Shown one piece after another: positions 34,534 through 46,185 of a stretch of 64,000 nucleotides of DNA. Position 1 is the stretch's first letter. Every line of letters starts with the position of its first letter. The stretch spans positions 41,769,674-41,833,673 of the forward strand of contig NC_053142.1 in the NCBI RefSeq assembly GCF_016808335.1, read 5' to 3'. The notes under the pieces are model-generated. The model was not told the DNA's origin. It searched no databases and saw only the letters and a program-made list of their open reading frames with translations. The translations under genes were made by a program, and so were the position numbers. The DNA comes from Panicum virgatum. Its lineage: Eukaryota > Streptophyta > Magnoliopsida > Poales > Poaceae.

Positions 34534-34553
34534 GAGGTGGGCCCGGGGGCCAC
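34534..34553 (+). other. Polypurine tract of element C
   Basis: GAGGTGGGCCCGGGGGCCAC lies directly before the right LTR. G-rich tracts of the form GGGCCCGGGGGCCAC are the usual plus-strand primer of grass gypsy elements. It gives the + orientation of element C. Confidence 0.7.
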
Positions 34554-35387
34554 TATCGGTATCCTGTAGCAGGGATACCCACTTCTACTGCAGCAAGGCA
34601 GGACTCGCATAGTCATCTGCGACTAACGCCATAAGGGGCGGAGCTGCCGGGCCCCACGGGTCAGGCTCCTACCTCACCGGGCCAACGCCCCCGGACCTGC
34701 CCCCAGCTCTGGGACGGGTCCGGTGACGCCACGTGTCCCAAGATGAGGGGAAGCTCCGAACCAACGGCCGGGGGCCCGGACCCCCCATAGGGGTTCGGGA
34801 CCTCCCCGCGCCTGTCCGGACCTCCCATGCGTGTAGAGCCAGCATACCGCCAGGGGGGTCCGGAGGCTCCACGTGTCCCGCAGGTTCGAGCGCGGGCGCG
34901 GGTCTTCCACTGGAAGACTCGCCCACCCACCGCATGGTTGAGGCGTGCTCTGCCACCACGGCGCGCGGGGCAGCCTTTGGACGGGCAAGGAAATCCAAGA
35001 GAGAGATCTCCTCTGCCTGCGATGCCATAATGTATGAATAGTATGTTATTTTATACTGCACCAGTTGGGCCCACCTGTCGGGGACCCAACGGCCATGTAC
35101 ACGCCTCCCTTGAGATATAAAGGAGAGGCGCTCGCTGTACACAACAAGCCATCCAGAGCACACACAGACGCACGCTGGACTCAGCTCCAAACTCTTCAGT
35201 CTTGAGCAATACAACACACAGTGGACGTAGGGTATTACGCTCCGGCGGCCCGAACCACTCTAAACCAGCTGTGTTCATCGTGTTCTTGGGCGAGATCAAA
35301 ATAGACCTAGCTAACCCCCGAGTACTCACCCTCTGGGCTTAGGCGGGTGCATTCCGCCACCCGGCTGTGGTTTGCCACACCACGACA
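34554..35387 (+). repeat. Right (3') LTR of element C
   Basis: 834 bp, starting TATCGGTATCCTGTAGCAGG (the first dinucleotide TG is changed to TA) and ending CCACACCACGACA. It contains TATAAA at 35116-35121 after GTTGGGCCCACCTGTCGGGG, so the promoter points in the + direction. CTCGT follows as the target duplication. Confidence 0.85.
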
Positions 35388-36774
35388 CTCGTGATTTTTA
35401 TCCATAGGGATTTATTTTTAATAGAAGAAACGTTAAAGCATCAACATTAAATCATTAACTCATGTATACATGCACCAAATAAATCTAACACCTTTGCCAC
35501 AACATATGCATCACATGAACAGCCTACCATAAAAATTTCATAGCAAACGGAGCAATATAACTATAAATATAAATTTATTCCTAACAAATATAAATAAAAT
35601 TCTAGGACAATATTTTTCTACTAACACATATCATATTATGTACCCACTGCATAGATCTACTAACAAGGATTCCAAAACATCTTCATTTTCTATTTTACGA
35701 TTTTTCCATGATTTACTATGCATTTTCAAAGTTTACGGCCACTTAAACTAATATTTAAACTAGAGCAAAAAATATTTAGAAACTGAATATCAACCTGTAA
35801 GAAAAGTTGTAGATCTTAGAACAAGAAATCCAACAAATTTTAGTTTGCATTTTTTCTGATTTTTCTATGATTTACTATGATTTTTCAAAGTTTCAGCCAA
35901 ACTATTTCAAAAGAAAGGCCCCTGCATTTCTTTCTATTGTTGCCTGCGGTCCCTAGCCGCGATTTTTGGAACAGAGGAGGCTCAGGGAGCTCGGTTCCGG
36001 CGAGCTCGCTCACCGGCGGCGAGAGCTAGGTGGGGGAGGAGCAAGAGGAGGTCACGGGCTACCTTGGGGTGGTCTTAGCGTGGCAGAGGGCGGCCGGAGG
36101 CGTGCTGTCCACGGAAGCAGTGCACGGTGGCGGTCGGCGATGGTGTGTGGCGGCACTCCGGTGAGTGGCTGGCGACGGGGCGGCCATGGGAGGATTCAGC
36201 AAGGCTGGGTGGAGTGGGGGCGCTCGACGGCGCGGCACAGAGGCGCGTGCGCGTGGCTTGCGGCGAGTAGCAACATGCCGGCGGCGGCATGGCTCGGGAA
36301 CGAGCGCGGAAACAATGGGAACGTGTAAGAACGAGGAGAGCACAAGCATCAGTGAGTCGAGGGGAGTTGATTTCTATACCTAGGTTGGATGGAGAAGGAC
36401 CGGAGGTAGGACTTCGACGGTGAGGGGCGGAACTACTGTTTGTTCATGGTGGTCTGGAGCTTCGATTCCCGTCGATTGGGCCGAGAAGGAGTTCGGCTGG
36501 GGTTTGGGGAAGCTGGAGGAGGTGGTGGGAGAGGCTTGGGTGCGAGGGTTTGGACTGGGAGGTCGTGGAGACGTCGAATCGGCCGGAGGCTAGGAGGCCA
36601 TCCATGGCTCTGTTCGAGCTCTGAGTAGAGGAGGAAGAAGAAGAGCGAAGGGAGGAAGAAGAGGGGCGCGTGTGGGAGAGAGCAGTGGGCGGCTCGGGAT
36701 AGAGACGAGGACGGTATGGGCGAGCAGCGGAGTGGTGCAGCACGGCACGGCAGCGAGCCGATACTCGCCGCGCC

Positions 36775-37020
36775 TCGGCCGCTCAACATTGTTGACCCGG
36801 TTTGAAAATTTTAAACTTAATTAGCATGTCCTCTAAGCATCTGGGTGTTACACAAGGCACACGAATTGGTACGGCATGGAGTATTTCAGGCTGATGATTA
36901 GTCGGCCGCTCAACATTGTTGACCCGGTTTGAAAATTTTAAACTTAATTAGCATGTGCTCTAAGCATCTGGGTGTTACACAAGGCCCACGAATTGGTACG
37001 GCATGGAGTATTTCAGGCTG
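36775..37020 (+). repeat. 119-bp direct duplication across the right border of F
   Basis: Copy 1 is 36775-36893 and copy 2 is 36902-37020, differing at about two positions, with 8 bases (ATGATTAG) between. Each copy contains the last 78 bp of LTR F, the CAAGG target duplication and 36 bp of host flank (ACGAATTGGTACGGCATGGA). The duplication must therefore be later than the insertion of F. Confidence 0.95.
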
Positions 37021-37267
37021 CTTTAATCATCACTCGTCCAATCCAAGGAACGCACCGTCACATTTTGCACGAACCTGAACTGTGCGCTGGGGCACGCGTG
37101 CTGGTTGCTGGGACAGATAAACAATGGGAATCAAAGTACTGTTAACCACGACAGAGGCACAGAAGCGCGTAGGGGTAGGGCCGAGTCCCTTTGGGTTTGG
37201 CCGTTCAGCAACCTCTCCTGACCCTCCTTTCCACCCTTTCTCTGTTCGCAATGCCATTCACATTTAG

Positions 37268-37620
37268 TCCGTGTTTAGATGGAGCGCAAAATATTTTTCG
37301 ATGGAATCTTACTAATTTGAAATACTAAATGAAGTCTATTTACAATTTTTTTTGCACAGATGAGTTGTAAATCGCGAGACGAATCTAATGATGCTAATTA
37401 ATCCATGATTAATCCATAATTAGCTGATAGTTACTGTAGCATCAATGTTGCAAATCATGAATTAAATATGCTCATTAGATTCGTCTCGCGATTTACAACT
37501 CATCCATGCAAAAAGTTTTGTAAATAGACTTCATTTAGTACTTCATGCATGTGTTAAAATATTCAATGAGATGTTTTTTTTTGTGTTTATGGGATTTATA
37601 GGTAAAAATCTAAACAGGGT
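37268..37620. mobile_element. MITE, GTGTTTAG family, just upstream of ERF gene 2
   Basis: Starts TCCGTGTTTAGATGG and ends AATCTAAACAGGGT. The interior has AATCGCGAGACGAATCTAAT and its inverted form ATTAGATTCGTCTCGCGATT, so the element is nearly palindromic and could fold into a long hairpin. It ends about 135 bp before the TATA box of the ERF gene at 37950. Confidence 0.8.
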
Positions 37621-37755
37621 CTTTCTCGGGGGAGGAAAACTAAAAACAAAAACAAAATGTGCCACTCGGATTGCGGTTTCCACATTGACTTTCCCGAGAT
37701 CAGTCGTCACTCCCAAGTCCCAACTCCCAAGTGTAGCCTGGCTGGCTAGGAACGG

Positions 37756-37764
37756 TATATATAG
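37756..37764 (+). promoter_or_regulatory. TATA box of the second ERF gene
   Basis: TATATATAG lies 194 bases before the ATG at 37950. Transcription would start near 37790, giving a leader of about 160 bases. Prediction from sequence only. Confidence 0.65.
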
Positions 37765-37949
37765 GAATGGCGCCTCGCGTATCTTAGTCACCAAGCACAG
37801 CAATCAGTTCTAAGTTGTAGCAGCGGGATCGATCAAGTCGCAAGAGACGCTAGCTACTTGTCCGTCGTCATCAACAGCAAGCGAGAAGGGTTAGTCGATC
37901 GCCGACCATCGTCAGTGCTTTAATTCTTGTCACGTCAGGGCGGGGAATA

Positions 37950-38651
37950 ATGGAGCACGAGCAGGCGTTGCCTCAGGTGTCGTCCGGGGCCTGCACCTGC
38001 AGCGACAACTCGAGCTCGATCACCTCCCTCAACGCGGCGTCGCCGAGCTCCAGCGACGACTCCGGCAGCCCCGGCGGCGGCGGCGGCGGCAATAGGGGCA
38101 CGAAGCGGCCGCGCAGGGACCTGAAGCACCCGACGTACCGCGGCGTGCGCATGCGGGCGTGGGGCAAGTGGGTGTCGGAGATCCGGGAGCCCCGCAAGAA
38201 GTCGCGCATCTGGCTCGGCACCTTCGACAACCCGGAGATGGCGGCGCGCGCGCACGACGCCGCCGCGGTCGCCGTCAAGGGCCGCGCCGCGCACCTCAAC
38301 TTCCCGGAGCTCGCGCACGAGCTGCCCCGCGCCGCGTCCGCGGCGCCCAAGGACGTGCAGGCCGCCGCCGCGCTCGCCGCGGCCACGCTGCAGGCTGCTG
38401 CTGCTGCTTCGCCCGTCGTCCTGTCCTTCGACAACTCCGACGCGGCGGTTGCTGGCACGGCGCCCGATCAGGCGGTCGAGCAATACGAGCAAGCGGCGGC
38501 GCCGGACTTGGCCTTTCTCGACGTGCCGGATTTTCCTCTGGACTTCGGGTACATGCTGTCGCCGCTGCCTCCGTCCTACTGTGGCTCGCCGTGGGATGAC
38601 ATCGCCGACGAGCTCTGCTTCGAGGAGCCCTTGCTGCTCTGGGAGCATTGA
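37950..38651 (+). CDS. DREB-type AP2/ERF transcription factor (subgroup A-4)
   Basis: A 233-residue nuclear regulator. The AP2 domain spans about residues 62-119 ([19 protein letters not shown] to AAHLNFP), with the DREB pair Val75 and Glu80. KRPRR (52-56) just before the domain is a likely nuclear signal. The Ala-rich segment [19 protein letters not shown] follows the domain, and the C-terminus ends EEPLLLWEH, the LLW motif of TINY-like A-4 proteins. It lacks the [12 protein letters not shown] motif of the other two ERF genes and has [12 protein letters not shown] in its place, so it is the more diverged paralogue. In the domain, [19 protein letters not shown] replaces [18 protein letters not shown]. 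One exon; very GC-rich. A TATA box and a MITE lie upstream. Binding to DRE/CRT elements and a stress role are family inference. Confidence 0.95.
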   Translation: MEHEQALPQVSSGACTCSDNSSSITSLNAASPSSSDDSGSPGGGGGGNRGTKRPRRDLKHPTYRGVRMRAWGKWVSEIREPRKKSRIWLGTFDNPEMAARAHDAAAVAVKGRAAHLNFPELAHELPRAASAAPKDVQAAAALAAATLQAAAAASPVVLSFDNSDAAVAGTAPDQAVEQYEQAAAPDLAFLDVPDFPLDFGYMLSPLPPSYCGSPWDDIADELCFEEPLLLWEH

Positions 38652-38908
38652 AGTACGATCCAAGACCAAGAGTAGTAGCTTGGCCGCCAACTCCGTGCAT
38701 GCACGAGATTCTTTTGTTTTTGTTTTCTTCCTTTTTTCTTCCTTTGGTCAATTCGTAACTAACAATGTCGTCATCACTGCGATGCATGCATGCTAACAAG
38801 TGTGCAACGTAGCTGTAGCTAGACTGAATCATATATAGTTTAAAATTTTGATTCCGTTGCAGGTCAATAAGATTCATATCTGTCATACATACATGTATAT
38901 ATGCATAT

Positions 38909-39279
38909 CCATGTACAAAATAGCCCGTTATTGCCCGCTAGTAGTTTTTTTGAAGATGTACCGCTACGCTATATAACATTTGTCCGTTAAGTCCGCCAAA
39001 GGGGGTTTTATAGAATTTAGCGGTAATAAATGTCTGCTACGTCCGATAAAGATTTATTCAAAAGAAATAAAGAATCGATATAACTAGAACGGATCATATA
39101 CAAAGAAGCAGAGGCATAGTTGGACAGTCAAGAGATGTGTTGAGTCTATTTTTAGAGTGTTAGACCAATATTTTTTTTAAATTTATATGTAATTATTGAT
39201 TATTTTATTATTCCGCTAAATGATTTAGCTTTTTGGAAGAGCTTCCGCTAAATATTTTAGCCCGCTATTTCTTACATTG
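38909..39279. mobile_element. hAT-type MITE with 8-bp TSD ATGCATAT
   Basis: 371 bp. The left end is CCATGTACAAAATAGC; the right end is the reverse complement of CAATGTAAGAAATAGC. ATGCATAT occurs at 38901-38908 and 39280-39287, an 8-bp target duplication as made by hAT transposases. The interior is AT-rich with CCGCTAAAT and GCCCGCTA words and has no ORF. It sits about 260 bp after the second ERF stop codon. Confidence 0.85.
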
Positions 39280-39467
39280 ATGCATATGCCCTCGTCAGCA
39301 AGCTCCAATCCAATATTACTTTTTTTCTGTAACTATTGTAAAATTTATTTTATGGTTTTACTGGTTCCACCCACAAAACAGGCATCCAAGAACCAGTTCA
39401 TGCCTAGTAGCACCAACCCTGATGAGCTACAAATTAATATATGATACAGGCTTACCCTAGTTTATAC

Positions 39468-39800
39468 GGTCTTGTTTAGATCTCAAAAAATTTTGGCCTT
39501 ATCTATACGGCCTGGTTTATACATCACATTGAATGTTTGGACACATGCATAGAGTATTTAATATAAATAAAAGAAAAAGAAATCAATTACACAGTTCGCG
39601 TGTAAATTGCGAGATGAATATTTTGAGCCTGATTGTGCCATGATTTGACAATATGGTGATACAGCAAACATTTGGTAACGACATATTAATTAAGTTTAAT
39701 GAATTCGTCTCGCGGTTTACAGGCAGAATATGTAATTGTTTTGTTATTAGTCTACGTTTAATACTTCAATTATGTGTCCGTATACTTTAAAAACTTTACA
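39468..39800. mobile_element. MITE, GTGTTTAG family, decayed right end
   Basis: The left end GTCTTGTTTAGATC and the family interior (TTAATGAATTCGTCTCGCGG, ACATTGAATGTTTGGACAC) are recognisable. The right terminal repeat is not. Confidence 0.6.
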
Positions 39801-41683
39801 CCAAAAGAAATAAAAAACTTTAAACAGTGGATGCAATCATGCATCGCACGATGAATTAATATACTAGGACACATAAAAGCGAACTGCCGTTCTGTTTCTT
39901 GTTGTCTTGAGCCGTCTAGCCATTCTGGCCAAAGCCAATAATGTTCCAGATCGTAGCCAAACGTAACTAGCCATCCCTGCAGATCAGTCATATACTATAA
40001 TAAATTTCCTCGCAAAGAAAATTGTGAATATATGTACCCGCCCTCCAAGTGTCTGGAACATTATTGATCACAAATATCTCTTCGTTTTGGACTGCACATA
40101 CCATCAACATGTTTTAACTTTGAGCACCAATATCTCTTCGTATATTTCAAATAAATTTTTTTTAAAGTGGCATGGCTAGATTATTTGCCTTCAAAAGTTT
40201 TAGAATATTATCGTTTTTACTATATTTCTAATTTGATTTATAAAATTATTTAATGGTTAAAGTAGTCTGTCTGCAGTGGCACTTATTTGCCAATTTGTGG
40301 CTTAAGGGAGTACTGTATATTTAACAAATGGTTAGTGTAGTTAGTGGCACAAGCCACAAGGTTTAAGACGTCGAGTGACAATTAGTGTATTGCAAGGTTG
40401 GTGAGGTGAGGGTGAGGGTGAGGCCGTGCATGTGGTCTGCCTACCTCAGCAAAAGCAGCAGCCGCATATATCTTCTACACGGCTACATACTCCGGTTAGG
40501 TAGCCCAATGGAGCGACGCCATCTCGCTACGAGGTTAGTTGGGTCGCGTCAAGCAGCGCATGCATTCTGGTTGGTTAATTAATTAATGTCCAATGCGGTT
40601 ACGTCGATTAATTAAACAATGAACCGGGATCGGCGTGACATGCATGGCCACCAATGGCGCCTTGTGCAATAGTCCGGGAGCATGTGAGCTCCGGAGTCCG
40701 GAGGACCAAGTTTACTCGGGAGCGTTGCTACTTGCTAGGGCAGGGGGGACGCTTGAGCTGTTGTTTAGTGTCGAGCCGCCTGTCATCTCAAGTGCCGTCT
40801 TTGTACTGACCTGTGGCGCAAGCCATGGCAGTGGCCGCCTTCCCTGCTGGGTTGATCATGCATGTGGGCATATTATTGACTCGACACGCTATTAGTACTA
40901 TATTAGAGCATCTTATTTAGAAGAATTATTGTGCAAATTGAACCCTTGGGGTGTGATGGGACGTTTCAACAGATCATGTGAGTAAACAAATCAACGCATG
41001 TGTTGCGGCCTGTATGGGAAATTAACAAACTGTTCAGAGCTATTAGTGTACTGTTTAAGCGTAAATTCTGAAGTCCTAACATTTTTTGTGTGTGTGTGTC
41101 TACAAGGATTAATTGAAGACTTCTTGGAGGAGTATTCTTCCTAGGTGCTATTCAAAGAGTGCGATGTTGAGCTTGTGCCAAGTTGGGGAAAAGGTAGGGG
41201 GGAAGTGCTTTTCAGTATGAAAGAAGCCTGGAGTGATTAAGGGGTAACAACGTCCGCCCTTCAATTAGTTCACGACTTCCTGTTCGCAAACTTGCTGACT
41301 TGTTGTAGAAGCAAAAGTGACAGCTACCAAAGTCAAGAAGAAAGCACAGCAAGGGGAAAAGTTCTCCCACTTCAAAGATTTGTATATGCATGGTCAGTAG
41401 ACACAGTATATGTTCAAAAGATTTCATATATACTTTTGAGCTGTTTAATAGATCAAAGGGGCGTTTGAAACGACCACAAGCCAACTGATCATATAGGGAG
41501 AGGGAACCACGAACGCAAGCAGTTATTGTAGGGGAAGTTTATGGTGAGTTGGAGAATGAAGGAGCACAATTATTGGTTAGCTAATAGTAGGGCGTAACAT
41601 AATATAGCATATTGTTTCAGCATGAATTCACAGGTCTAAGTATTTTATTTGTGCACTAGGTAGGGATTAATCGAGATGAACAA
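39801..41683. other. Intergenic DNA
   Basis: AT-rich with short ORFs only. I see no domain, no transposon ends and no RNA gene. Confidence 0.55.
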
Positions 41684-42497
41684 TCTTACTATTACTAATT
41701 GGAGGCTCCTTTTGAAGTCTCCAGGTGATGCCACATAGGATCCTAGATGGACAGTCTAAAAAATAGAGAAATCATATAAATTCTCACAAAATTCAGAAAC
41801 ATCTGGCCATTAATTCGGCAACTCTAATCATAATAGCCATTGGATCTGATATCTTTTTCTAATAAATTACCCAGCTTTGCCATTATGAAAATAAAGTAAA
41901 GTAACCCCTTACACATGTATCTAAATTACCCACCTCTGCCATTATAAAAAATAATATAAAGTAACCCCCTAATCTTCATGTAAATTATCCACTTATGCCA
42001 TTATAAAATAATATCAAATAACCTCCTAAATTTTCGTATATACTATCCAATGATATCATAATAAAAAATGAAATAAACCCCAAATCTGAATCAAAATTAT
42101 ATTATTATAATAAAATCTTATCAATATAAATTCTAAATTATTATTTCTATCATTATTAGTATATTATTTATGTTATTATTTATATAAAAATACTAACCAT
42201 AATGTGTGTGTCACCATATATTCATGTATAAGAGAAGAGATAAGAATATCAATTTTGTCCACATATCTCAAACAAAATGTTCAATTAAATACATATCAAA
42301 CATACATGAAGGTATGATGCAAAATGAGAAAAAAATGTTATTAACTAAACCTATCACATTTATTACAATTACATAATGATAAATATGTATCTTTATAATA
42401 CTAGATTAGAATATTTAATTGGCTAAAGAGAGCGTGAGATAGAAAATTATTAGATATCTCTAACTAGCCCGTGCGGAAGCACGGGTTAATAGACTAG
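41684..42497 (+). mobile_element. Non-autonomous Helitron
   Basis: 814 bp. Begins TCTTACTATTACTAATTGG after an A, and ends with the hairpin CCCGTGC-GGAA-GCACGGG (42468-42485), eleven bases later CTAG (42494-42497), followed by T. These are the three marks of a Helitron: TC start, hairpin near the 3' end with CTRR, and insertion between A and T. The interior is AT-rich with short repeated ACCCCCTA/TTACCCACCTCTGCCATTA phrases (41870-42010) and no ORF. Confidence 0.9.
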
Positions 42498-45429
42498 TCT
42501 GTTATTAAAGAGCAAAGTTTGTGCTATGCTGGCACACGAAGGGGAAGTAATTTCAGTTTAGCCAAAGAAACCCCGCTAAGTTGGTGCTTGAAACGACACC
42601 AAAAGCTAAGTCCATGGTCAGGATTCAGGAAACTGCAACGAACTAAAACAGAGCGCCAAGGTTTACATTTTTAATCGACCATAGCCTCTTGTCCTGAATG
42701 TTCCCAGGCTACATGCGAGCAATCCATACATAGATTAGCCAAAGCATATATATGATGTCCGACACAATTGCATAAGTCCATTAGTTCTTGCTACTTGCTA
42801 GCAGCATCGATCTTTAACCTCAAGCACGCGTACTCTGAGGTACAAGATGGCATGGCAATGGTATTCCTTTCAATCTTTTGTTCACCGGAGACACTGAATC
42901 AAGCGATATCAAGCACGCACAGGTACCATCCTCTTCCTGTCTCCTGATTGGTCATCGGGCGATTCAAGCGATGTTGCTTGCAAGAATCCCGGGAGCAATG
43001 TACGAGGCACACTTATTGAGCACACGACAGGCTAATGCAGGACTTGAAGAAGTATTACTCCAACAGAACAGAGGACCAACCAAGGATCATTAAACCCGGT
43101 ATCTCCCATGACAGCTAGCGCTCCCTCTCCCTTTGTTAGCTCAAGGCGGTAACAGCAAGACATTGCTGCACTACAAAGCCGCAGTACACGCAGCTAGCTT
43201 CCATCACGGAACCGGGGACGGGAGCAGCAGCGTGGCGGCCGGCGTCCTGTCCGGCTGGCGGAGCGCAGGAGGAGGCATCCACGGCCGCGTCGTTATGATC
43301 GATCTGCAGTGGTGGTGCTCCGCTAGCACTAGCACTAGCACTCAACAGTTTTGCAAGCTCGATCGGCCCGCAATTATATGGTACGGCCACAGCGCCGTTC
43401 GGGTGGATGATTGTGGCCGGTCGATGGCGGAGGGCAGCTGGGAGGTGGTTGCGAGCTATACGCCACGACGACGCTGCTCCGGCCGGCCGATCGATCGGTC
43501 AGCTAGCAGTTCGGCAGTAGCAGGCTGGGGCGCAAGTGGTAGTGCTTGGTGTGACTGCCTGTCTGCTTGGGTCAGCTAACACACTTGCTGCCAGGTGCCA
43601 GCCGAGTGCGCCTCTCATTGCTGACGCTGGCGTCCCTGTTCGCCTCGATCGGTCTCCGCCGCTTGCCTCGCCGGATTCCGCCGCCGCTGTAGCCCGGGGC
43701 CAGTTGTGCTGCCGGAATTGACCATGCGTTCACACGGATCGAGGACTCGAGGTTGGTGTCGCGGTCTGGAAGTTACCCCCGTTACCTTCCTTGACTTGGA
43801 TAGTAGCTGCGATCGCGAGTGATGTTCAGCAGTGAGCACCGAACAATGGTGTCGCCGGGGAGTCGTGCGACAGCGCGCGTCTCTGTTCTCCGCACTGCAG
43901 GTGCAGGGGAGAGAGCTGCTGAAAACTTGAGGCTGTCCCTAGTTAGCTGCTGTTCCCTATAGGCCCAGGAACCTGGGCGGAGTCGCTGGCCCGCGCCCCG
44001 TTTCGGCCCGTGCTCTCGACGTCGGCTTTGCTGCTGGCCAGCTCGTCGCTCTGCTGAATGAAAAGCCAGAGCCTGAACGCGACTTGCACACCGCGGCCGG
44101 CACACCGCGCCCGGGCGCGGCGTGGGGAGAGCAACGGGCCACGGGAGGCGCCGAGCCTTGAGAGGTGGCGGCGACCGTCGACTTGACTTCATCAGTGTCG
44201 TGCACCTCGTGCTGAAACGACGGTGCCGTTGGTTGATGGCCACTTGCACGTACGACTGCACGAGTACGGGATGCCTTGATCGCAGTTCCTCTGAATCGTG
44301 CGCGAGAATTCGGCGTCCTGACCTTGTTCATTGGTAGCTTTTTTTTTCCCAACCAAGGACGTGTTGCATGAAAGCCTAGTCCAAGCTTAGGACAATAAGT
44401 CCACTGTGCACACGTTGGGCAGCAGTTGAGGTTTTCTCCTCTCTCTTTTTTCCACTTGATCCTTTTTCATTTTTTGAATTGAACAACTGATCGAGTAGTA
44501 CCCGGGACTGGTTGGCTATTGACCCTGGATTGGCTGTCAATAGGCCATAAAAATACTATGATGACCTACTTGCGATCTGTCCCATGGAAAACTGCAACCT
44601 AAATAGCTTCTTAGGCAAGTTTCTAGTGGCAATTTGTAAGGCGCGAGCTGTGTTCACGAAGTTCAGGAAGGGAATTTCGTCTTGTGGTCTTGTCTTCGGC
44701 ATATAAAAATGGGATTGGCCATCCTACAAATTGATGGATTTGTAATTAAAAATGCATTGACAGATAGGCAGTGTAGTGCGCAGAATCCCAGAAGATAGAG
44801 ACCCAAAAGAGACAAATGTTAACATAAATAAATTCGGTTTGGATAAAAAAATTTGTTATGCTTCTTTTACGCAGAGTTAGCAAAGTCTTCTAGCATAAAA
44901 CTTTGAACTCACGAGTATTTGGTCAAAACAGTATCTATATATAATTATATTTGAAATGTCAAGCATTTCTTGTCTAGCCCAGGCGTATCATCCAAGTGCA
45001 AATTTGAGTTAGCTTCCAGGGATGTACATTGAGCTGAGAAACATGACAATTATTTTTTTTTCTTTTTGACCGAACCGAGAAACATGTAACATAAATACAA
45101 GCACCCATGTCAAGTTGGAGAGTCGTTTGAACTTGAATAGGAAGGTTCTATCGCAAGGACTTAACTAATTGAGCTTGCACAGCATTTGATATGTACATAA
45201 AAAGAAAATCACAATGCTAGCAAAAAAATTCAATGGACAACGAGGTATAATGGATTTTGCAAAGTAAAACTGTGAGTACAGCAGTTTTAGCCCTACTAAC
45301 ATTTCACTGCCGCACATGATATCATAATTCCAGATATGTTAAGTTGTAATCAGGGTACCCTGGAAATTTATATCCAAAAATGATGTGATAAAGTTATGTT
45401 GCACATCACATTTCTGAATGAAAAAAGTC
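42498..45429. other. Intergenic DNA, GC-rich at 43200-44300
   Basis: ORFs of 60-159 codons on both strands in the GC-rich block overlap each other and show no known domain. The flanks are AT-rich. No RNA gene or transposon end was recognised. Confidence 0.5.
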
Positions 45430-45940
45430 TAAATTACTCCCTTCAACTATAGCCAAAGTCTGAATAATTCCTTAAACTATAACTTGGTTCTATTTACCCC
45501 TTAAACTATATCATTTAGTTTATTTTATCTTCTAATACAATTTATCTTTTTTTTTCTCCATACACAAGTTAAATTTTAATTTCAAATTTTACAGAGTAGT
45601 AGTGGACATCATAATGCATATTTAGAAAAAGTTTTATAATTTTTTCCCATTAGTTTTTATATAATTTTGTACTCCCATGATTAATTTATCATTAAATATT
45701 CTAACCTATCAAAATAATAATAAAAAATTATGATTTATTTTTTATAGCATGCGTTATGGTGTGTACTATTATGCTATAAAATTTCAACTCAAAACTCCAC
45801 CTATGCATGGAGAAATAAAAAAAAGAAATTATATTAGAAGGTAATTTAAATCAAATAATATAGTTTAGGGGGGTAAAATGAACCAAAGAATAGTTTAGGG
45901 GATTATCTAGACTTTGGCTATAGTTGAGGGGAGTAATTTA
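45430..45940. mobile_element. MITE-like element with about 70-bp terminal inverted repeats
   Basis: The left end TAAATTACTCCCTTCAACTA and the right end (reverse complement TAAATTACTCCCCTCAACTA) stay complementary through the CTATAGCCAAAGTCT and TAGTTTAGGGG blocks for about 70 bases. The interior is AT-rich and non-coding. I could not identify a convincing target duplication, so the superfamily (Mutator-like or other) is open. It ends about 240 bp before the promoter of the third ERF gene. Confidence 0.8.
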
Positions 45941-46178
45941 TATTTTTTTTCTTTCTGAATTAATTATGCGACAAAGTTGTCTGGCACATAAATATTTCCA
46001 ATCTTACTAGCGAAACATTGTACAGGTGTAAACCTCGAACCTTAAGTTTGACAGATTGGCTATACCCAACTAAACTAACCAACCAAAACGAACCTAACCA
46101 ACTAAACTATTCGTTCCATTTGATTGTTTCATCCATTCCCACTGCGACGCCACGTCGCCCAGCCCTCCGCGCGCGCAC

Positions 46179-46185
46179 CATAAAA
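46179..46185 (+). promoter_or_regulatory. TATA-like element of the third ERF gene
   Basis: CATAAAA lies 130 bases before the ATG at 46309, in a locally GC-rich setting (CGCGCGCACCATAAAACC). A start near 46210 would give a leader of about 100 bases. A weak match to TATA. Confidence 0.5.

Larger units (their letters stand above)
26890..35387 (+). mobile_element. Tat-like gypsy element C without gag-pol, inserted in F
   Basis: The ends are direct repeats: TGTCGGTACCCTGTAGCAGG at 26890 and its homologue at 34554. The element is flanked by CTCAT (26885-26889) and CTCGT (35388-35392), a 5-bp target duplication differing by one C/T-type change. A polypurine tract before the right LTR gives the + orientation, while the only long coding frame (34191 to 30757) is antisense. 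An antisense extra ORF near the 3' LTR is known in Tat-lineage elements. No gag, protease, RT, RNase H or integrase is visible, so this is a large non-autonomous derivative. The left part is rearranged (see the hairpin, tandem repeat and inverted LTR piece). Confidence 0.75.
24900..36852 (-). mobile_element. Gypsy-type LTR (probably solo) F, interrupted by another element
   Basis: On the - strand it begins TGTAACACCCAGATGC (at 36852) and ends GGTTCTGTCACA (at 24900), the common start and finish of plant gypsy LTRs. CAAGG flanks it on both sides (24895-24899 and 36853-36857). Removing the 8.5-kb insertion at 26890-35387 leaves about 3.45 kb with no gag or pol, which fits a solo LTR formed by recombination between two LTRs. 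The part near 35950-36790 is GC-rich. The part at 25310-26040 contains short repeated motifs such as ATACTCAGCAAGACTTAC (twice) and ATATCTCGCGAGT (twice). A short non-autonomous element is the alternative. Confidence 0.75.
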
